NCBI GenBank assembly: GCA_003144015.1
Contig: QFWS01000005.1
Coordinates: 124,001 to 188,000 of the forward strand
Source of the DNA: Flavobacteriaceae bacterium LYZ1037
GTDB lineage: Bacteria; Bacteroidota; Bacteroidia; Flavobacteriales; Flavobacteriaceae
Length of the DNA stretch: 64,000 bases
Direction: 5' to 3'
Notes under the pieces: generated by a model
The model's input: the letters and a program-made list of their open reading frames with translations, nothing else
What the model was told of the DNA's origin: nothing
Database searches by the model: none
Shown here: positions 62,337 to 64,000 of the stretch, in pieces
Layout of the letters: every line of letters begins with the position of its first letter
Numbering within the stretch: the first letter of the stretch is position 1
Program-made: the position numbers and the translations under genes

Positions 62337-63866
62337 TTATTTTTTTCTAGGAACTAACTCTTTGTTTTCTGACAACTTATAAATAGTCCATGCTAAAATA
62401 ACAGCATTTTTAATAACATCTTGTTCTGGAACATATTCCAAAACGTCTAATTCTGTGTGATGTGTTGCAGAATTATATTCCAAAGGGTCTTGAATAAACT
62501 GAAAAGCTGGAATATTATAAAAATCAAAAGTTTCATGATCTGTTGATAAGGTATTTTCAATGGTTAATACACCATCTGTTAAATCTGTTATTGAAGAGAA
62601 CACCTCTCTAAATACAGGTTTTGCATACTTATTATTTTGAAGATATAAACCTCTAATGGCTCCTGCTCCATTATCTAAATTCAAATAAGCAGAGACTTTA
62701 GTTGATTCTATATTTGCTTTTTCATCATGCTGTCCGAAATGTTTTTTACCATAAGAAACAGAGCCTAAAAAAGCTTGTTCTTCTCCACCCCAAAGCCCCA
62801 TTTTTATCGTTCTTTTTGGCTGATACCCAACAGCCTTAAGAATTCTTAAAGCTTCTACTAAAACGATAGAACTTGCACCGTTATCTGTTGCTCCTGTTCC
62901 AGCATGCCAAGAATCGAAATGAGCTCCTACCATAACTGTTTCAGATTTTAGTTTTTTATCAGTACCCGATAATTCAGCCAGAATATTAACGTTATTCTCT
63001 GGTTTAAAATAAAAGGATGTTTCTAAATTTAAACGAATTTTTGGAACGACATTCATTTCTAACATTCTAGATAATCTACCAAAATGTTCTGGCATAATCG
63101 TAAAATAAGGCAAGGGTTTATAATGATCTTCTTTATAAAAATAAGTGCCATCTGGATGTAATACACCTAAATACATGGAACGGGATTTTAATACTGCCAA
63201 CGCACCTTCTGATTCTAAAAATCTTAAGAAGTCTTCTTCTTTAACGTCATCTGCTTCCCATGATTTTAATAAATCTGGTAAGTATGTTTGTTTGACTTTA
63301 GCAGAATCTTGTTTAGCCATTTTATCTAAATAGGCTTCAGAATATCTTTCAAAAATGGTATCGGTTAAAGATTTTCTTTGTGGTTCTCTTCCTAATAAAA
63401 TAATTTTACCTTTTAATTTTCCTGAATATTTCAGTTTTATAGAGTCTAACTCTTTATACTTTTTTATATAGATCACATCTCCTGCAACAATACCATCTGT
63501 ACTTTTAGACATTGCTAATGGATATGCAGAAATATGCATGAAATTTGGAGAAATCATTTCTACATTAAAACTTTCCATGCTCCATCCTCGACAATCGTCG
63601 CAATAAGATTCAAAATGAACATTCTGTAGTCCAACAGATGTCATTTTTTTAGACATCCATTTTGCTGCTTCAAAATATTCGTTAGAACCAGTAAGACGTT
63701 GTCCGTAAACATCTGTTAATTCACCTAACATAGCTATAGCTTGCGAGTTATTAAAACCCTCGTTCTTAATCTTTTCAAGCATCTCGTTATTGCTTGCCGT
63801 TTGCGAATAACTACTAAAAAAGAAACTTAGTAGGAATACATAAAAGAATGTTGATTTTAACGTCAT
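62337..63866 (-). CDS. Secreted M28 family aminopeptidase
   Basis: A 509-residue zinc peptidase. The ATG at 63866 opens a signal peptide (TLKSTFFYVFLLSFFFSS, cleavage after SYSQ near residue 22); an in-frame start at 63926 would bury it. A PA-like insert lies in the middle. The M28 ligands are GAHFDSW (near 318), ATDNGASS, GGEEQAFLG and NLDNGAG, with the last His in TDHETFD or ATHHTE. It likely trims peptides outside the cell, feeding amino acid uptake. Confidence 0.88.
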   Translation of the reverse strand: MTLKSTFFYVFLLSFFFSSYSQTASNNEMLEKIKNEGFNNSQAIAMLGELTDVYGQRLTGSNEYFEAAKWMSKKMTSVGLQNVHFESYCDDCRGWSMESFNVEMISPNFMHISAYPLAMSKSTDGIVAGDVIYIKKYKELDSIKLKYSGKLKGKIILLGREPQRKSLTDTIFERYSEAYLDKMAKQDSAKVKQTYLPDLLKSWEADDVKEEDFLRFLESEGALAVLKSRSMYLGVLHPDGTYFYKEDHYKPLPYFTIMPEHFGRLSRMLEMNVVPKIRLNLETSFYFKPENNVNILAELSGTDKKLKSETVMVGAHFDSWHAGTGATDNGASSIVLVEALRILKAVGYQPKRTIKMGLWGGEEQAFLGSVSYGKKHFGQHDEKANIESTKVSAYLNLDNGAGAIRGLYLQNNKYAKPVFREVFSSITDLTDGVLTIENTLSTDHETFDFYNIPAFQFIQDPLEYNSATHHTELDVLEYVPEQDVIKNAVILAWTIYKLSENKELVPRKK

Positions 63867-63950
63867 GAGTATGGTTTTAAAAAATTCAATTCGAATGTAA
63901 GAAAGAAAAGACATATTTAAGTTCATAATCTGAAAAGAATTTGAAAAAAA

Positions 63951-63976
63951 AACGCAATCAAATGAATGATTGCGTT
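63951..63976 (-). terminator. Terminator of a gene beyond the right edge
   Basis: AACGCAATCA (63951-63960) pairs with TGATTGCGTT (63967-63976) around a 6-base loop, with T runs both ways. It lies upstream of the peptidase gene, so it probably ends a leftward gene that starts past 64000. Confidence 0.7.
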
Positions 63977-64000
63977 TTTATTATTTAATTGAGATTCCTC

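Overview
The window is about two thirds A+T and reads as one stretch of a Flavobacteriaceae (Bacteroidota) chromosome, most like the marine genera. The evidence is TAnnTTTG promoter boxes, A-rich translation starts with no Shine-Dalgarno, two type IX secretion cargo tails, YfhO and DUF4834 family genes, and menaquinone genes. It looks like core chromosome. I see no rRNA, tRNA, CRISPR array, insertion sequence, prophage or plasmid function. The least core-like gene is a lone adenine DNA methyltransferase near the right end.

Layout. 1-4.1 kb: a zinc-ribbon membrane protein, an exported deformylase-like lipoprotein directly followed by a secreted PPP-type phosphatase, and a repeat-bearing secreted protein. 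4.2-9.7 kb: a leftward operon for surface polysaccharide work (DUF4834, YfhO, glycosyltransferase, flippase). 9.9-12 kb: an outer-membrane barrel and a GNAT-like protein. 12.1-14.6 kb: a cystathionine-synthase-like enzyme and an alpha-oxoamine synthase, a good match to the capnine (sulfonolipid) pathway of gliding Bacteroidota. 14.6-22.5 kb: oligopeptidase B, YbaB, threonine aldolase, prfB with its programmed frameshift, ArsC-like protein, a TonB-dependent receptor and an unlisted 58-residue membrane protein. 22.6-32.4 kb: two type IX cargo proteins, an amino-acid permease, fumarase, and hutI/hutG of histidine breakdown with unknown genes between. 32.5-37.4 kb: the glyoxylate shunt (aceB-aceA) divergent from a RamB/ScfR-type regulator, with an operator array between them.

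37.4-44.9 kb: a metallo-beta-lactamase-fold lipoprotein, ettA, and a MarR-controlled group (DoxX-like, FMN reductase, GNAT, MarR, pirin) with two matching palindromes, then a methylcrotonyl-CoA-carboxylase-like beta subunit. 45.4-58.2 kb: most of the menaquinone pathway in three leftward blocks (menC-CPBP-menE, menB-menA, menI-menF-menD-cvfB), with a sterol-desaturase/SDR pair and small hydrolases between them. menH and the final methyltransferase are not seen. 58.3-64 kb: an alpha/beta hydrolase, a GNAT, the lone methyltransferase, a nitronate-monooxygenase-like enzyme and a secreted M28 peptidase.

The most notable signals are regulatory: three TTCGCAA copies exactly 17 bp apart between aceB and its regulator, two near-identical MarR palindromes, a CTTTGAC frameshift in prfB without the usual upstream Shine-Dalgarno, and a leader inverted repeat before the putative cysteate synthase gene. 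The oddest proteins are the exported deformylase and a secreted protein with three exact-period 16-residue repeats.
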